From the NCBI RefSeq assembly GCF_003177035.1, contig NZ_CP029488.1, positions 2,728,001 to 2,792,000 on the forward strand: a DNA stretch of 64,000 nucleotides, in the 5' to 3' direction. The notes beneath the pieces are model-generated. The model worked only from the letters and a program-made list of their open reading frames with translations, had not been told where the DNA came from and did no database searches. Shown piece by piece: positions 9,401 to 17,269 of the stretch (position 1 is the stretch's first letter; each line of letters begins with the position of its first letter). The stretch is from Salinisphaera sp. LB1. GTDB taxonomy: Bacteria > Pseudomonadota > Gammaproteobacteria > Nevskiales > Salinisphaeraceae. A program made the position numbers and the translations under genes.

Positions 9401-10026
9401 TCCGCCAGTACTACAGCCAGCGCAACAAGAAGGCGATTATCTTCGACGACCGTTGGAACCTCGGCGGTTTCATCGACCCGATGCTGTTCGATCGCATCGA
9501 TCGCCAGCTCGATGGCATGTTCACCAATCGCTATCGGGCCACCAGCCCGACCCCGAATGCGCCCATGGGCTATATGGCCGCGCTCATCAATCGCGGTTCG
9601 GCCTCCGATGGCGATATCTTCGCCTACATGTTCAAGAAGGATCATCTCGGCCCCACCATCGGCAGCCGGACCTGGGCCGGCGTGCGCGGCTACGACGGGT
9701 CGTTCGATCTGCTCGGTGGCGGCAGCCTCGTGGTCTCGGATAACGGCATGTACGGAACCCACGGCCAATGGATCGTCGAGAACATCGGCGTGGAGCCCGA
9801 CGTGCGCGTCCACGACAAGCCGGAGGATCTCAACGCCGGGCACGATGCGCAGCTGGAAAAAGCGGTGCATATGCTGATGGCCAAGATAAAGGCCCACCCC
9901 AAGACCTACCCGCAGGCACCGAGCTGGATGCCGGCCTTCCCGCCACAGCCGGATTACCCGAGCTGCGGCAGCGACAAGGTCGGCAATGGGGTGTGCGACT
10001 GGCATAACGGCAACAGCGGCAGCTGA
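6499..10026 (+). CDS. Tricorn-like S41 protease with periplasmic signal peptide
   Basis: A 1175-residue exported protease homologous to archaeal tricorn. It begins with a signal peptide ending MAHADT, so it acts in the periplasm, unlike cytoplasmic tricorn. Residues about 45-560 are WD40/TolB-like propeller repeats (FSPNGKWVAFTGW, WSPNGKQIAYIGAEG). A low-complexity D/S/K/H linker follows near 590-630. The C-terminal half holds the tricorn core, a PDZ domain (VKAGDYLLAINGQPL) and the S41 catalytic domain. Visible catalytic candidates are His in GESHMYVRGG, Ser in NRGSASDGDIFAYMF and Glu in ENIGVEPDV. It probably degrades short peptides. A GAGG precedes the ATG. The 305 bases upstream hold no gene; two hairpin terminators follow. 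Confidence 0.93.
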   Translation: MALKTVLGSAATLFAVTTGVIPMAHADTAQKPAAGARQSAPPLMRYPTVHGDTVVFEAGGNLWKTTTHGGMATQLTDDPGFDEDAHFSPNGKWVAFTGWYQGNTDVYIVPAAGGRVRRLTYHSINNPSDGGKLKPSTDNRVLGWTPDSNNVVFLSRRDSFNPQVMHAYTVPVGGGLPKKLPIPWTGPLSFGPNDHTVAYNKLARVYRPFHRKHYYGGQAQDIWTFDYKNGKSHRITHWKGADVWPMWSGDTIYFSSDRGPNHIQNLWAYSQKTKQFTQLTHFSTYDIDFPTLGGNKITFSDGGDLYVYNTKNQDLTKLNVRVPLNGVKAMPHWAKVEGHVDGSAIAPNGHLAVFSARGALFTVPAKYGSANTLTQNPAADQRDPAWSPNGKQIAYIGAEGDHQAVYVRPADGGKPKALTHDKLSVHGPLSWSRDSKHLTYVDADQTLWMIDVKSGKRTRITRDPSKTRGNFSDLHWSPGSDWLAFSKAIPQPIGNMTVPNIQAIYLYHVTDGKLTRLGDGQYNDSDPFFSDDGKYLFFVSQRIVNPTFSNFDEITAGLKSSGLYAATLKKDTPSPIAPRVRSATKGLGDDSASSDDDSHKKNAKAHDSSSNNGKESDKKSEHKTGRKPIDIDVTGLMGRAVRLPVPDADISSVAEAKGVVYYTTQPSQTIEGPLSGEQSALRAYDMDKRKDHTLETDVKHVALSADGSTLFYQHKGNWTTRPASFVKNPGDDAVDKIDLSGLKRWVQPEAEWPTAYGEAMRDVRDYFLDPKLIHKIWPAIDARYRKLLDRAATRRDVDWLIANAMGTTGESHMYVRGGNDGWKTPANPTADLGAEFALDPDSGRYKIAKIYKGDNTVPGYRAPLNQPGLKVKAGDYLLAINGQPLKAPTNPYKLLQGTNGDTISLKVADDADGKNAYVIHVEPVANAHKLHLLAWIRHNRQTVDKMSDGQIGYVYLEDMEATGMKEFIRQYYSQRNKKAIIFDDRWNLGGFIDPMLFDRIDRQLDGMFTNRYRATSPTPNAPMGYMAALINRGSASDGDIFAYMFKKDHLGPTIGSRTWAGVRGYDGSFDLLGGGSLVVSDNGMYGTHGQWIVENIGVEPDVRVHDKPEDLNAGHDAQLEKAVHMLMAKIKAHPKTYPQAPSWMPAFPPQPDYPSCGSDKVGNGVCDWHNGNSGS

Positions 10027-10068
10027 AAGCGTTCGGCCGCCGCGGCGGCCGTCGGCCGCGAAGTCGTC

Positions 10069-10105
10069 AAAAACAAAAGACGGACATGTACCGGCTTTTG
10101 TTTTC
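10069..10105. terminator. Rho-independent terminator after the tricorn gene (first of two)
   Basis: Arms AAAACAAAAG-CGG and CCG-CTTTTGTTTT flank a short loop, ending in a T-rich run at 10095-10104. The A-rich left arm makes it potentially bidirectional. Confidence 0.65.
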
Positions 10106-10115
10106 GAGGGCGTTG

Positions 10116-10142
10116 AAAAACAGCGGATTTTCAGCTGTTTTT
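10116..10142 (+). terminator. Rho-independent terminator after the tricorn gene (second of two)
   Basis: A perfect 9-bp stem AAAAACAGC / GCTGTTTTT with a 9-base loop ends in five T residues at 10138-10142. With the hairpin at 10069 it forms a tandem terminator before the next gene. Confidence 0.7.
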
Positions 10143-10252
10143 GTATCGGATTAATCATATGGCTATCCGGGGCTGGTCGGCCCGTGCTAAGCATGGCCGA
10201 CCGGCACCGCGTATCGCGCCGGCTTATCCCTCGATACAGCGGAGTAGCTGCC

Positions 10253-10738
10253 ATGTTGAGAACAAGTCTCGCCGCCATCGGTATCGTACTGGCCAGCGGT
10301 GGCCTGGCCCTGGCGCAACCATCATCGCCGGACGCGGGCCCGCCCCGTCCGCCACCCAAGCCGGCCGGCCATCATCACCCGCCACCGCCGCCCCCGGGCG
10401 GCCCCGCCGCGCTGCAGGGCAAGGGTTTCGATCTGCAACTCGGCCACGGCCGGCGCCTGCGCGTTCAATGCGGCGATGAACCGCTCAAAGGCTGCATCCA
10501 GGCGGCCCAGCCGCTGATTCACCAGCTAGCGCAATCGAGCCGGCGTGGTGAGCGTCATCGCATGGCCTGGAAACATCATCACAAACCCACGGGCCACGGC
10601 TCGATGGAAGCCGGGTCCGGGATGACGAATCAGGGCGCCGCCATGAAGCCGGGCTCGTCCCAGGGCCAGGAGCAGACACCGTCCGACACCTCGGGCTCAT
10701 CGACGCAACCGGATGGCGCCGCCGGCCGGGCGCAATAG
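10253..10738 (+). CDS. Secreted proline/histidine-rich hypothetical protein
   Basis: The ATG at 10253 follows GCGGAG and opens a clear signal peptide (MLRTSLAAIGIVLASGGLAL, then AQP), giving 161 residues. The mature part starts with a Pro/His-rich stretch (PPPKPAGHHHPPPPPPGG), then a short folded-looking section with two cysteines (LRVQCGDEPLKGCIQAAQP), then a low-complexity Gly/Ser/Gln tail. It is probably periplasmic. The His clusters could bind metal, but I do not recognise a family. It stands alone after the tandem terminators. Confidence 0.6.
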   Translation: MLRTSLAAIGIVLASGGLALAQPSSPDAGPPRPPPKPAGHHHPPPPPPGGPAALQGKGFDLQLGHGRRLRVQCGDEPLKGCIQAAQPLIHQLAQSSRRGERHRMAWKHHHKPTGHGSMEAGSGMTNQGAAMKPGSSQGQEQTPSDTSGSSTQPDGAAGRAQ

Positions 10739-10890
10739 CGCGAAATCGCGGGGCGTGAAGCGATCGTTCGGCGCCGGCGAGCGGAGGCCGGACGACCGAT
10801 TCATGCTTCCGGCGGATCGATCTTGAGGCGCGTGGTGTCGGCGCAATCGGCCGCTGTGCTGGCCGAGCGAGAGACCGGATTCGCCGCCGG

Positions 10891-11721
10891 TCATGGGCTC
10901 GGGGGCGCCGCCATGCCGGCCGGTACGCTTGCGGCCCGGGCGCCGAGTGCCGTGATCGCCGCCTTGCCGCGAACCGTCATGTCACTGATGAACAGGAATT
11001 GATCGCGCATGTCGAACGGGTAGGCGCGCAGTTTGTAGTGCGTGCCCCAGGGCGTTTCCGACAGCACCACGACAATGGGTTTGTCGTATTCCAGATAGGC
11101 ACTGGTGAGCGCGACTTCGTGTAGCGCGGCGCGGACTTTCTGTGCATCGTGAGCCGGTGCGACATAGAAGTTGGCCACGCACATGAGCGTGCGCGAACCA
11201 TCGTTGGCGTTCGCGATGTTCGAGTTCCAGAGCGTGTCGTGCGGCGCGGTGACGACGTTGTCGTCCGGCGTATTGATACGCACTGCGCGCAACCCGACCG
11301 AAAGCACCTCGCCGTAGGTGTCGCCGAGTTTCACCCAGTCGCCCGGGCGATAAGGACGCTCGAAGATCGCCACAATGCCGGCGATGAGGCTGGAGACGTA
11401 ATCCTTGAAAGCAAAGCCGATCGCCAGGCTGGCGGCGCCCATGATCACCAGAAAGTTCTGGAAGGTCACGTTGAACACGATCGGAATCAGCCAGAGGATG
11501 GCGAACGCCAGCAGTGCAAGCCGCAGAATCGGCACCGCGCCGAGAAGAAAAAGACGCAGCCGGTTCGGCCCGCGTTCGGCCAGGAACGGCAGTGACCGCC
11601 GGATCACGACAATGGCGACCGCCGTGCCGCTCACGATCAGCGCGATCTTGAGAAAGTTGATGTCCTGGAGGTTGTGGATCAGGTGGGCAGCCTGCCGGCC
11701 GCTGTCGTTGGCTCCAGCCAT
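10891..11721 (-). CDS. Small-conductance mechanosensitive channel (MscS family)
   Basis: A 276-residue inner-membrane channel with three predicted transmembrane helices (near 24-42, 58-84, 90-110). The third is the pore helix (FLVIMGAASLAIGFAFKDYV), with the Gly/Ala packing pattern of MscS TM3. The cytoplasmic beta domain follows, with FERPYRPGDWVKLGDTYGEV and the GLRAVRINTPDDNVV segment, both hallmark MscS regions. It gates on membrane tension and protects against hypo-osmotic shock. The unknown gene upstream ends 3 bases before this start, so the two are almost certainly one transcript. Confidence 0.93.
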   Translation of the reverse strand: MAGANDSGRQAAHLIHNLQDINFLKIALIVSGTAVAIVVIRRSLPFLAERGPNRLRLFLLGAVPILRLALLAFAILWLIPIVFNVTFQNFLVIMGAASLAIGFAFKDYVSSLIAGIVAIFERPYRPGDWVKLGDTYGEVLSVGLRAVRINTPDDNVVTAPHDTLWNSNIANANDGSRTLMCVANFYVAPAHDAQKVRAALHEVALTSAYLEYDKPIVVVLSETPWGTHYKLRAYPFDMRDQFLFISDMTVRGKAAITALGARAASVPAGMAAPPSP

Positions 11722-11724
11722 GGC

Positions 11725-12918
11725 TCAGACCTCGGCGACGGGAAAGCCGGCCGTCGTCAGGCCGGTACGGATCGTGGGATAGGCTTCGGGGGTGCAGGTC
11801 AGGCAGCCCTGCGCATCGTGCGCCAGAATACCGGCGGCCAGCAGGCTGTTGATGGTGTTCGCGGTTCCGGTGAACGGCAACACGTCGGTGAGCCGCGCCG
11901 GCGTCATAGGGCCGTGGATCAGCAGGGCATGCAGAACCAGCAGCGAATCGTCGCCGCGGCGGGCCGGCAGGGAGAACCCCTTGAGTGCGGTCACCCACAG
12001 GGTATGCGCATCCCCGTTCGTGGCGTCGGCGGTCGCGGCATTGACGCCGTTATCCGTATCGTCGTTCGCGGCAATATGCTGGCGCAGGCTATGGCGCCAT
12101 AGCCGCCACGCGATCCATGGCACGCCGCGGCTTGCCGCGGCGAGGCTGATCAGCCGGTCGTGGGGCTTGCCATCGGCGTTCAGGGCCAGAATATCGTCGC
12201 CCGAGGCCGCGTCCCGGAACCGCATCGGTCGCTCGGTGTTCGCGCTGGATATTTCTCGAAACCAGGCGCGCAGTCGCTCGCCATCGAACGGTTGGAAGGT
12301 CAGCGGCGCCGGCAGTACGGCATCGACGCGCACCGCCCGTTTGAGATACTGCCAGGCCCAGCTGTTACAGCCGATCACCGCCCGGCGATCGAGTTCGCTC
12401 AGCCGGTCGAGCAGGGCACGGATCAGCCATAGCCCGTCGCGGTGACGGAGAAACCACGCCTCCAGTGCCGGCACGACCAGCAGGCCATCGCCGTCGAGCG
12501 CCGGCAGCGCGTCGGGTTCCGCTTGCAGGATGGCGTCTCGTGTGGGCGTTTGCAGCACATGATGGCCCTGTCGTTCGGCCCAGCTGGCGACAATATGATC
12601 GTGATCGCCCGGCGGCAGCACGATCAGCTGAAGACGCGGGGATTCTGGCCCCCGGTCGGCCCAGGCGCCGAGCGTGGCCTGCAGTTCGTCGATCAGCGGC
12701 CCGCAGGCCGGCGGCGCGGCGGCGGCGTTCAGCATGTCAATCGTCGATGAATGCAGGCGGGCGTTGTCGATTTGCGGTGCGTCGGTGTGGCGGCGGAGCA
12801 GTTCACGCGCCCGCGTGAGCACGATCTGCAGTGTGTCGCGCGTCGGCATGGCCGGAACGCGGTAGTCGGACAGCGGCCCGAAACGCGGGGTCTCGTCTCG
12901 GCTTTCGGCGTCCGTCAT
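11725..12918 (-). CDS. Hypothetical protein co-transcribed with MscS
   Basis: The ATG at 12918 has a good AGGAAAG upstream, giving 397 residues. I do not recognise a named family. The middle resembles a P-loop ATPase without its P-loop: a hydrophobic strand ending in acid (DGLLVVPALEAWF), then RALLDRLSELDRRAVIGCNSWAWQYLKRAV, like Walker B and sensor regions. No GxxxxGK motif is present. The C-terminal part (LLVLHALLIHGPMTPARL, followed by INSLLAAGILAHD) looks like a winged helix. No signal peptide or membrane span. Only 3 bases separate it from the MscS gene, suggesting a partner or regulator of the channel, by context only. Confidence 0.75.
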   Translation of the reverse strand: MTDAESRDETPRFGPLSDYRVPAMPTRDTLQIVLTRARELLRRHTDAPQIDNARLHSSTIDMLNAAAAPPACGPLIDELQATLGAWADRGPESPRLQLIVLPPGDHDHIVASWAERQGHHVLQTPTRDAILQAEPDALPALDGDGLLVVPALEAWFLRHRDGLWLIRALLDRLSELDRRAVIGCNSWAWQYLKRAVRVDAVLPAPLTFQPFDGERLRAWFREISSANTERPMRFRDAASGDDILALNADGKPHDRLISLAAASRGVPWIAWRLWRHSLRQHIAANDDTDNGVNAATADATNGDAHTLWVTALKGFSLPARRGDDSLLVLHALLIHGPMTPARLTDVLPFTGTANTINSLLAAGILAHDAQGCLTCTPEAYPTIRTGLTTAGFPVAEV

Positions 12919-13037
12919 GGGCTTTCCTGGCAAGCTGCGTGGCAATCGCTTCGTTGGCCCGAGTATAGCGGGGGGCTTGCAAACGAGGGCCGGCGATGCC
13001 ATTCAATAAGCATTATTCCCACGGCTTGGAGGATGCG

Positions 13038-13307
13038 ATGGCCAGTGGATGGGCCCGAGAGGGCGCGGTACAGGAACAGATCGACGACACCGTGAACGAT
13101 GCCGTGGCGAAGGCGCGCCGCGAACTGGCGCAGGGCGGCGCCAGCCTGACGCATTGCGAGGAATGCGGTGAGCCGATCCCCGAGCGGCGGCGCGAACTGA
13201 TCCCCGGCGTGCGGCTGTGCGTGGCATGCCAGGCCGAAGCGGACGAACACGAGCGCCGGGCCGGTGGGTTCAATCGGCGCGCCAGCAAGGACAGTCAGTT
13301 GCGCTGA
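13038..13307 (+). CDS. ybiI: DksA/TraR-family C4 zinc-finger protein, YbiI-like
   Basis: I choose the ATG at 13038 (MASGWAREGAVQEQIDDTV) because GGAGG lies at 13028-13032 and E. coli YbiI begins the same way; an upstream ATG at 12996 would add 14 residues. The 89-residue protein carries the zinc finger CEECGEPIPERRRELIPG followed by CVAC, and ends in the RRASKDSQLR tail seen in YbiI. It lacks the coiled coil with which DksA enters the RNA polymerase channel, so a DksA-like role is unproven. It overlaps the convergent LysR gene by 13 bases. Confidence 0.88.
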   Translation: MASGWAREGAVQEQIDDTVNDAVAKARRELAQGGASLTHCEECGEPIPERRRELIPGVRLCVACQAEADEHERRAGGFNRRASKDSQLR

Positions 13308-14176
13308 TCGGCGTCGAACGCGGCGCGCAGACAGGTGGCCAGGGTCTCGGCGGCCGTGCCCGCATCCGCACGCTGGATCAGTGCGATACGCGTTGCGGCG
13401 AGCGCCGGCAGCTCCCGCAGGGCCACCAGCGGCGGCTCGACCAGGCCGGCGGGCAGGGCGGCGACCGCGAGATCGGCGAGTGCCGCCGCGCTCTGGCCCG
13501 TGCCGCTTTCGCTGGAATAGGCGATACGGTAATTGATATTGGCGCCGTCGAGAGCGGCGAGGGCGCTGGATCGCCAGGCGCAGCCGTGATTGGCAAGCGC
13601 CAGCGGCAACGGGCGGCGATGGGCGGCGCGGCCATCCGGCAACCCGGCCCAGACCATGCGCTCGGTCGCCACGATATCCTCGATACCTGAATCGGTATCG
13701 TCGCTGCCCGCCGAAATCAGGGCCAGGTCGAGATCGCCGGCGGCCACGCGGGCCGACAGTTCCGCACTGCCGCGGGCGACGACGTTGACCGTCACCTGCG
13801 GATGTTCGCGGGCGAGCTGGCCGAGCGCGCGCGGCAACACCCGGCGCCCGAGATCATCCGGCAAGCCCAGCCCGACCTGGCCTTCGATTGCGGGGGCGAG
13901 GAAATGGGACACGGCCTCGGCGTTGAGCTGCAGAAGACGGCGCGCGTACGAGAGCAGCAATTCGCCGTGTTCGGTCACACGCACCCGCCGGGCCTCGCGC
14001 ACGAACAGCGGCTGGGCGAGCCTGTTCTCCAGGCCTTTGATCTGCATGCTCAGCGCGGAAGGGGTGCGGTGTACCTGGCGCGCCGCGGCGGTGAAGCTGC
14101 CGGCTTCCGCAATCGCCACAAAACTGCGCAGTACGTCCGTATCCAGCGTGCGGGGCGGATTTATCGATGCGTGCAC
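13295..14176 (-). CDS. LysR-family transcriptional regulator
   Basis: This 293-residue regulator has an N-terminal winged helix (DVLRSFVAIAEAGSFTAAAR, then HRTPSALSMQIKGLENRL) and a PBP2-like effector domain (QVGLGLPDDLGRRVLPRAL; RIAYSSESGTGQSAAALADL). It diverges from a DUF1127 gene at 14284 with about 107 bases between starts, which makes that gene its likeliest target. The ligand is unknown. Its 3' end overlaps the zinc-finger gene tail-to-tail. Confidence 0.92.
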   Translation of the reverse strand: MHASINPPRTLDTDVLRSFVAIAEAGSFTAAARQVHRTPSALSMQIKGLENRLAQPLFVREARRVRVTEHGELLLSYARRLLQLNAEAVSHFLAPAIEGQVGLGLPDDLGRRVLPRALGQLAREHPQVTVNVVARGSAELSARVAAGDLDLALISAGSDDTDSGIEDIVATERMVWAGLPDGRAAHRRPLPLALANHGCAWRSSALAALDGANINYRIAYSSESGTGQSAAALADLAVAALPAGLVEPPLVALRELPALAATRIALIQRADAGTAAETLATCLRAAFDADQRN

Positions 14177-14283
14177 GGCGTCGTAAGTTAAGTAAAATTG
14201 AACATCTAATGTAGATCTTTGCGCTGGATTGAATCAAGCGGGCGTACCAGTCTGGATCGGGCCACTCGAACCGAGCCTGTTTT

Positions 14284-14604
14284 ATGTGTCCGATCGAATG
14301 CTCCCGCGCGCGCCGCGTGCTCTCGGCACGGCGCGTTCTACCCGATCTCTACATGCCGGCGATGCCGCCGTTGGGTCTGATTGCCCGGATACGCCGTGCC
14401 CTCGATCGCCGGGCGTGCCGACGCCAGCTTGAGGCCCTGCTCGGCGAAGACGATCATCGGCTGGTCGATCTGGGGCTGACGCGAGCCGGTATTCACCAGG
14501 CGCTGCGTTGTGCCGATGATCCCTGCCGGCAGTTGGCCCGAACCCTGAAGACGAAAGCCGCAACGCCGTCCGCGAAATTCCCATTCGATAGCCAGTGCCA
14601 CTGA
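14284..14604 (+). CDS. DUF1127 (YjiS-like) small protein
   Basis: The C-terminal part has the DUF1127 signature: a basic amphipathic helix (RIRRALDRRACRRQLEALL) followed by DDHRLVDLGLTRAGI. The start is uncertain: 14284 gives 106 residues, while ATGs at 14353 or 14362 would give about 80, closer to typical sizes, but none has a strong Shine-Dalgarno. DUF1127 proteins are small, Arg-rich and in some bacteria bind RNA or affect phosphate and carbon metabolism; the role here is unknown. It is divergent from a LysR gene. Confidence 0.7.
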   Translation: MCPIECSRARRVLSARRVLPDLYMPAMPPLGLIARIRRALDRRACRRQLEALLGEDDHRLVDLGLTRAGIHQALRCADDPCRQLARTLKTKAATPSAKFPFDSQCH

Positions 14605-14712
14605 TAGGCCGGCTCTGATCGCCGCCCGGGGCCGGCTGTGGGGCGGTGGTTTTTCTGTTAGTATCCGCCGCTCGCGCCCGGCAGCGCGAGAATCCCGAAT
14701 CGATGATATTGC

Positions 14713-14778
14713 GCCGCGTCGAGTGCGGCGGGCCAGGCGAACGAAAACGAACGCCTGGCCCGCCGCACCCGACGCGGC
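14713..14778 (+). promoter_or_regulatory. 27-bp near-perfect hairpin immediately upstream of sulP
   Basis: The arms at 14713-14739 and 14752-14778 are complementary over 27 positions with one mismatch, around a 12-base A-rich loop. The hairpin ends 21 bases before the sulP ATG. A TATTTGTGTTT run follows, so it could act as a terminator or attenuator, or be a 5'-leader structure affecting translation. I do not recognise a named riboswitch. No coding sequence is seen between 14605 and 14799. Confidence 0.6.
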
Positions 14779-14799
14779 TATTTGTGTTTGGAAAGATAA

Positions 14800-16287
14800 A
14801 TGCTGCAACTGATCCGAGAACACTGGTTCTCTAATGTGCGTGCCGACATGTTGTCCGGCTTGGTGGTCGCGCTGGCGCTCATACCGGAAGCGCTCGCCTT
14901 TTCCATTATTGCCGGGGTCGACCCCAAGGTCGGGCTCTACGCCTCGTTTTGTATCTGTACCGTCAACGCCTTCGTCGGCGGTCGGCCGGCGATGATTTCG
15001 GCGGCGACCGGCTCCATGGCACTGGTCATGGTGACGCTGGTGGCGAAACACGGCGTCGACTATCTGTTCGCCACCACCATTCTGACCGGTATATTCCAGT
15101 TCATCGCCGGCTCGCTGCGCCTGGCCAACTACATGCGCTTTGTGTCGCGCTCGGTGGTGACCGGCTTCGTGAACGCGCTCGCGATCCTCATCTTCTGGGC
15201 ACAGATCCCCGAGCTGACGAATGTCTCGTGGGTGGTGTACGCCATGGCGGCGGGCTCGCTGGCGATCATCTATCTGTTTCCGTACATACCGGTGATCGGG
15301 CGCATCTTTCCGTCGCCGCTGATCGCGATTCTGGTGATGACCGGCATCTACATGTCCGGCCACTTCGACATCCACACGGTCGGCGACATGGGCCAGCTGC
15401 CGGGCAGCCTGCCGAGCCTGATCTGGCCGGACATCCCCTGGAACTGGCATAGCTTCAGCATCATCGCGCCCTACGCGCTGACGCTGACGGTGGTGGGGCT
15501 GATGGAATCGATGATGACGGCGACCATCGTCGACGACCTCACCGACAGCGGCAGTAACAAGAATCAGGAGTGCCGCGGTCAGGGCATATCCAACATCTGC
15601 ACCGGTTTCATCGGCGGCATGGCCGGCTGCGGCATGATCGGCCAGACCGTGATCAACGTGAAATCCGGTGGCCGTACCCGATTGTCTACGCTCACCGCCG
15701 GCATCGTGCTGCTGATCATGGTGGTGTTCCTGTCCGACTGGGTCGGCCAGATTCCGATGGCCGCACTCGCCGCGGTGATGATCATGGTCTCGATCGGCAC
15801 CTTCTCCTGGGAGTCGATCCGCGACATGCCCAAGCACCCGCTGTCGACCAATCTGGTGATGGTGACCGTGGTCGCGGTCGTGGTGGCCACCAGTAATCTG
15901 GCGATCGGCGTGTTCGTCGGTGTGCTGCTGTCGGCGTTGTTCTTTGCCAACAAGGTGGGCCGGCTTCTGCATATCACCAGTCACCTGACCGACGACGGCG
16001 AACACCGGATCTACGAGATCACCGGTCAGGTGTTCTTCGCCTCGGCGAATTCGTTCCGGCATGCCTTTGATTACGGCGAATCCTTGTCGGCGGTGACCAT
16101 CGATGTGCATCGTGCGCATTTCTGGGACATCTCGGCCGTGGAAGCGTTGGACCGGGCGGTGCTGCGCTTGCGGCGCGAAGGCATGACGGTCGACATCGTG
16201 GGCATGAACGAAGCCAGCAAGACGCTGGTCGACCAGGTCGCGGTGCACGACAAGCCCGACGCCGAAAAGCTGCTCGAGCAGCACTGA
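14800..16287 (+). CDS. SulP-family anion transporter with STAS domain
   Basis: A 495-residue inner-membrane protein with 10-12 hydrophobic segments and the SulP opening (LSGLVVALALIPEALAFSII, then GVDPKVGLYASF). The conserved middle includes AATGSMALVMVTL and FIGGMAGCGMIGQTV. The C-terminal 100 residues form a cytoplasmic STAS domain with the DISAVEALDRAVLRLRREGM helix. SulP carriers move sulfate, bicarbonate or other anions, often with sodium; members of this size paired with a usp gene are often proposed to carry bicarbonate, but the substrate is inferred. GGAAAG precedes the ATG. The universal stress gene follows after 18 bases, so they form an operon, headed by the hairpin at 14713. Confidence 0.92.
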   Translation: MLQLIREHWFSNVRADMLSGLVVALALIPEALAFSIIAGVDPKVGLYASFCICTVNAFVGGRPAMISAATGSMALVMVTLVAKHGVDYLFATTILTGIFQFIAGSLRLANYMRFVSRSVVTGFVNALAILIFWAQIPELTNVSWVVYAMAAGSLAIIYLFPYIPVIGRIFPSPLIAILVMTGIYMSGHFDIHTVGDMGQLPGSLPSLIWPDIPWNWHSFSIIAPYALTLTVVGLMESMMTATIVDDLTDSGSNKNQECRGQGISNICTGFIGGMAGCGMIGQTVINVKSGGRTRLSTLTAGIVLLIMVVFLSDWVGQIPMAALAAVMIMVSIGTFSWESIRDMPKHPLSTNLVMVTVVAVVVATSNLAIGVFVGVLLSALFFANKVGRLLHITSHLTDDGEHRIYEITGQVFFASANSFRHAFDYGESLSAVTIDVHRAHFWDISAVEALDRAVLRLRREGMTVDIVGMNEASKTLVDQVAVHDKPDAEKLLEQH

Positions 16288-16305
16288 TACAAGGGGGAGA
16301 ACAAT

Positions 16306-17163
16306 ATGTCCGACGAGCGACCGATCGTGGCGTGCATCGATGGTTCGGGCTATGCGGCGGCGGCCTGCGATGCGGCTGTCTGGGCCGCCACGAAACTCGA
16401 GGCGCCCCTGACCTTCGTCAACGTCATCAGCCGCCGCAAGCATGCGGCCTCGACCGATTATTCCGGCCAGATCGGCCTGGGCACGCGCGAGCACCTGCTG
16501 ACCGAACTGGCCGAGCTCGATGCACAACGCGCCCGCCTGGCGCGGGATCGGGGCCGCGATTTTCTCGACTCGGCCAGCCAGCGGGCGGCCGCTGCTGGCC
16601 GGCCCGAGCCGGCAACGTGCCAGCGCAACGGCGAGCTCGTGGATGCGCTGCATTACATGGGCGACGACATCCGGCTGTTGGCCATCGGCAAACGCGGCGA
16701 ATCCGCCGGCGACGATGATCATCTGGGCTCCAATCTCGAACGCGTCATCCGCGGCGTGTCCTGCCCGATCCTGGTTACCAATCAGAGTTTTGCCGCGCCC
16801 GAGCGTGTACTGATCGCCTTTGACGGCAGCCGGACCGGCCAGCGCGTCATCGAGCGCGCGGTGGCCACGCCGCTGCTGGGCCAGGTCGAGGCGCATCTGG
16901 TGTATGTCGGGCAGCCCAACGACAAGAGACGCCGCCAGTTCGATGACGCGGCCGAAAAACTGCGGGCGGCCGGCGCGCAGCTGACCACCGCCATCATCGA
17001 CGGCGATGTCGAGCCCGCGCTGCACGACTACCAGCGCAAGCACGATCTCGACTTGATGGTGATGGGCGCCTATGGCCACACGCGTATTCGCGAATTACTG
17101 CTCGGCAGCACCACGACCGACATGATTCGGCGGGCCGATGTGCCGTTGCTGATCGTGCGGTAA
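16306..17163 (+). CDS. Tandem universal stress protein (UspA family)
   Basis: Two Usp domains in 285 residues: the first begins RPIVACIDGSGYAAAACDAA, the second APERVLIAFDGSRTGQRVIE. The second ends with the ATP-binding loop GAYGHTRIRELLLGSTT and the strand VPLLIVR. The first lacks a clean G-2X-G-9X-G(S/T) loop (it has GKRGESAGDDDHLGSNLERV), so the second is the likelier nucleotide binder. The gene follows sulP by 18 bases with AGGGGGAG upstream; this sulP-usp pairing recurs in proteobacteria. A diverged copy of its last 18 codons lies at 18542-18595. Confidence 0.9.
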   Translation: MSDERPIVACIDGSGYAAAACDAAVWAATKLEAPLTFVNVISRRKHAASTDYSGQIGLGTREHLLTELAELDAQRARLARDRGRDFLDSASQRAAAAGRPEPATCQRNGELVDALHYMGDDIRLLAIGKRGESAGDDDHLGSNLERVIRGVSCPILVTNQSFAAPERVLIAFDGSRTGQRVIERAVATPLLGQVEAHLVYVGQPNDKRRRQFDDAAEKLRAAGAQLTTAIIDGDVEPALHDYQRKHDLDLMVMGAYGHTRIRELLLGSTTTDMIRRADVPLLIVR

Positions 17164-17269
17164 CGATCGACGAACGCGCAGGTGGAGGTGGGCCGGCGGA
17201 AGTGGCCCGCCCGCCTTGTTTCGGACCCGGGCGTCTCGCCGGAACAGCGCCGCGCCCGCCGTATCCCGG

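Noticed and set aside
10697-10894. A 65-codon minus-strand frame between the His-rich protein and MscS
   Set aside because: Arg/Ser-rich, no ribosome-binding site, overlaps the end of another gene; nothing supports it.
14338-17079. A 913-codon open frame on the minus strand across sulP and usp
   Set aside because: It is antisense to two clear genes, His/Arg/Gly-rich without any fold, and typical of GC-rich shadow frames.
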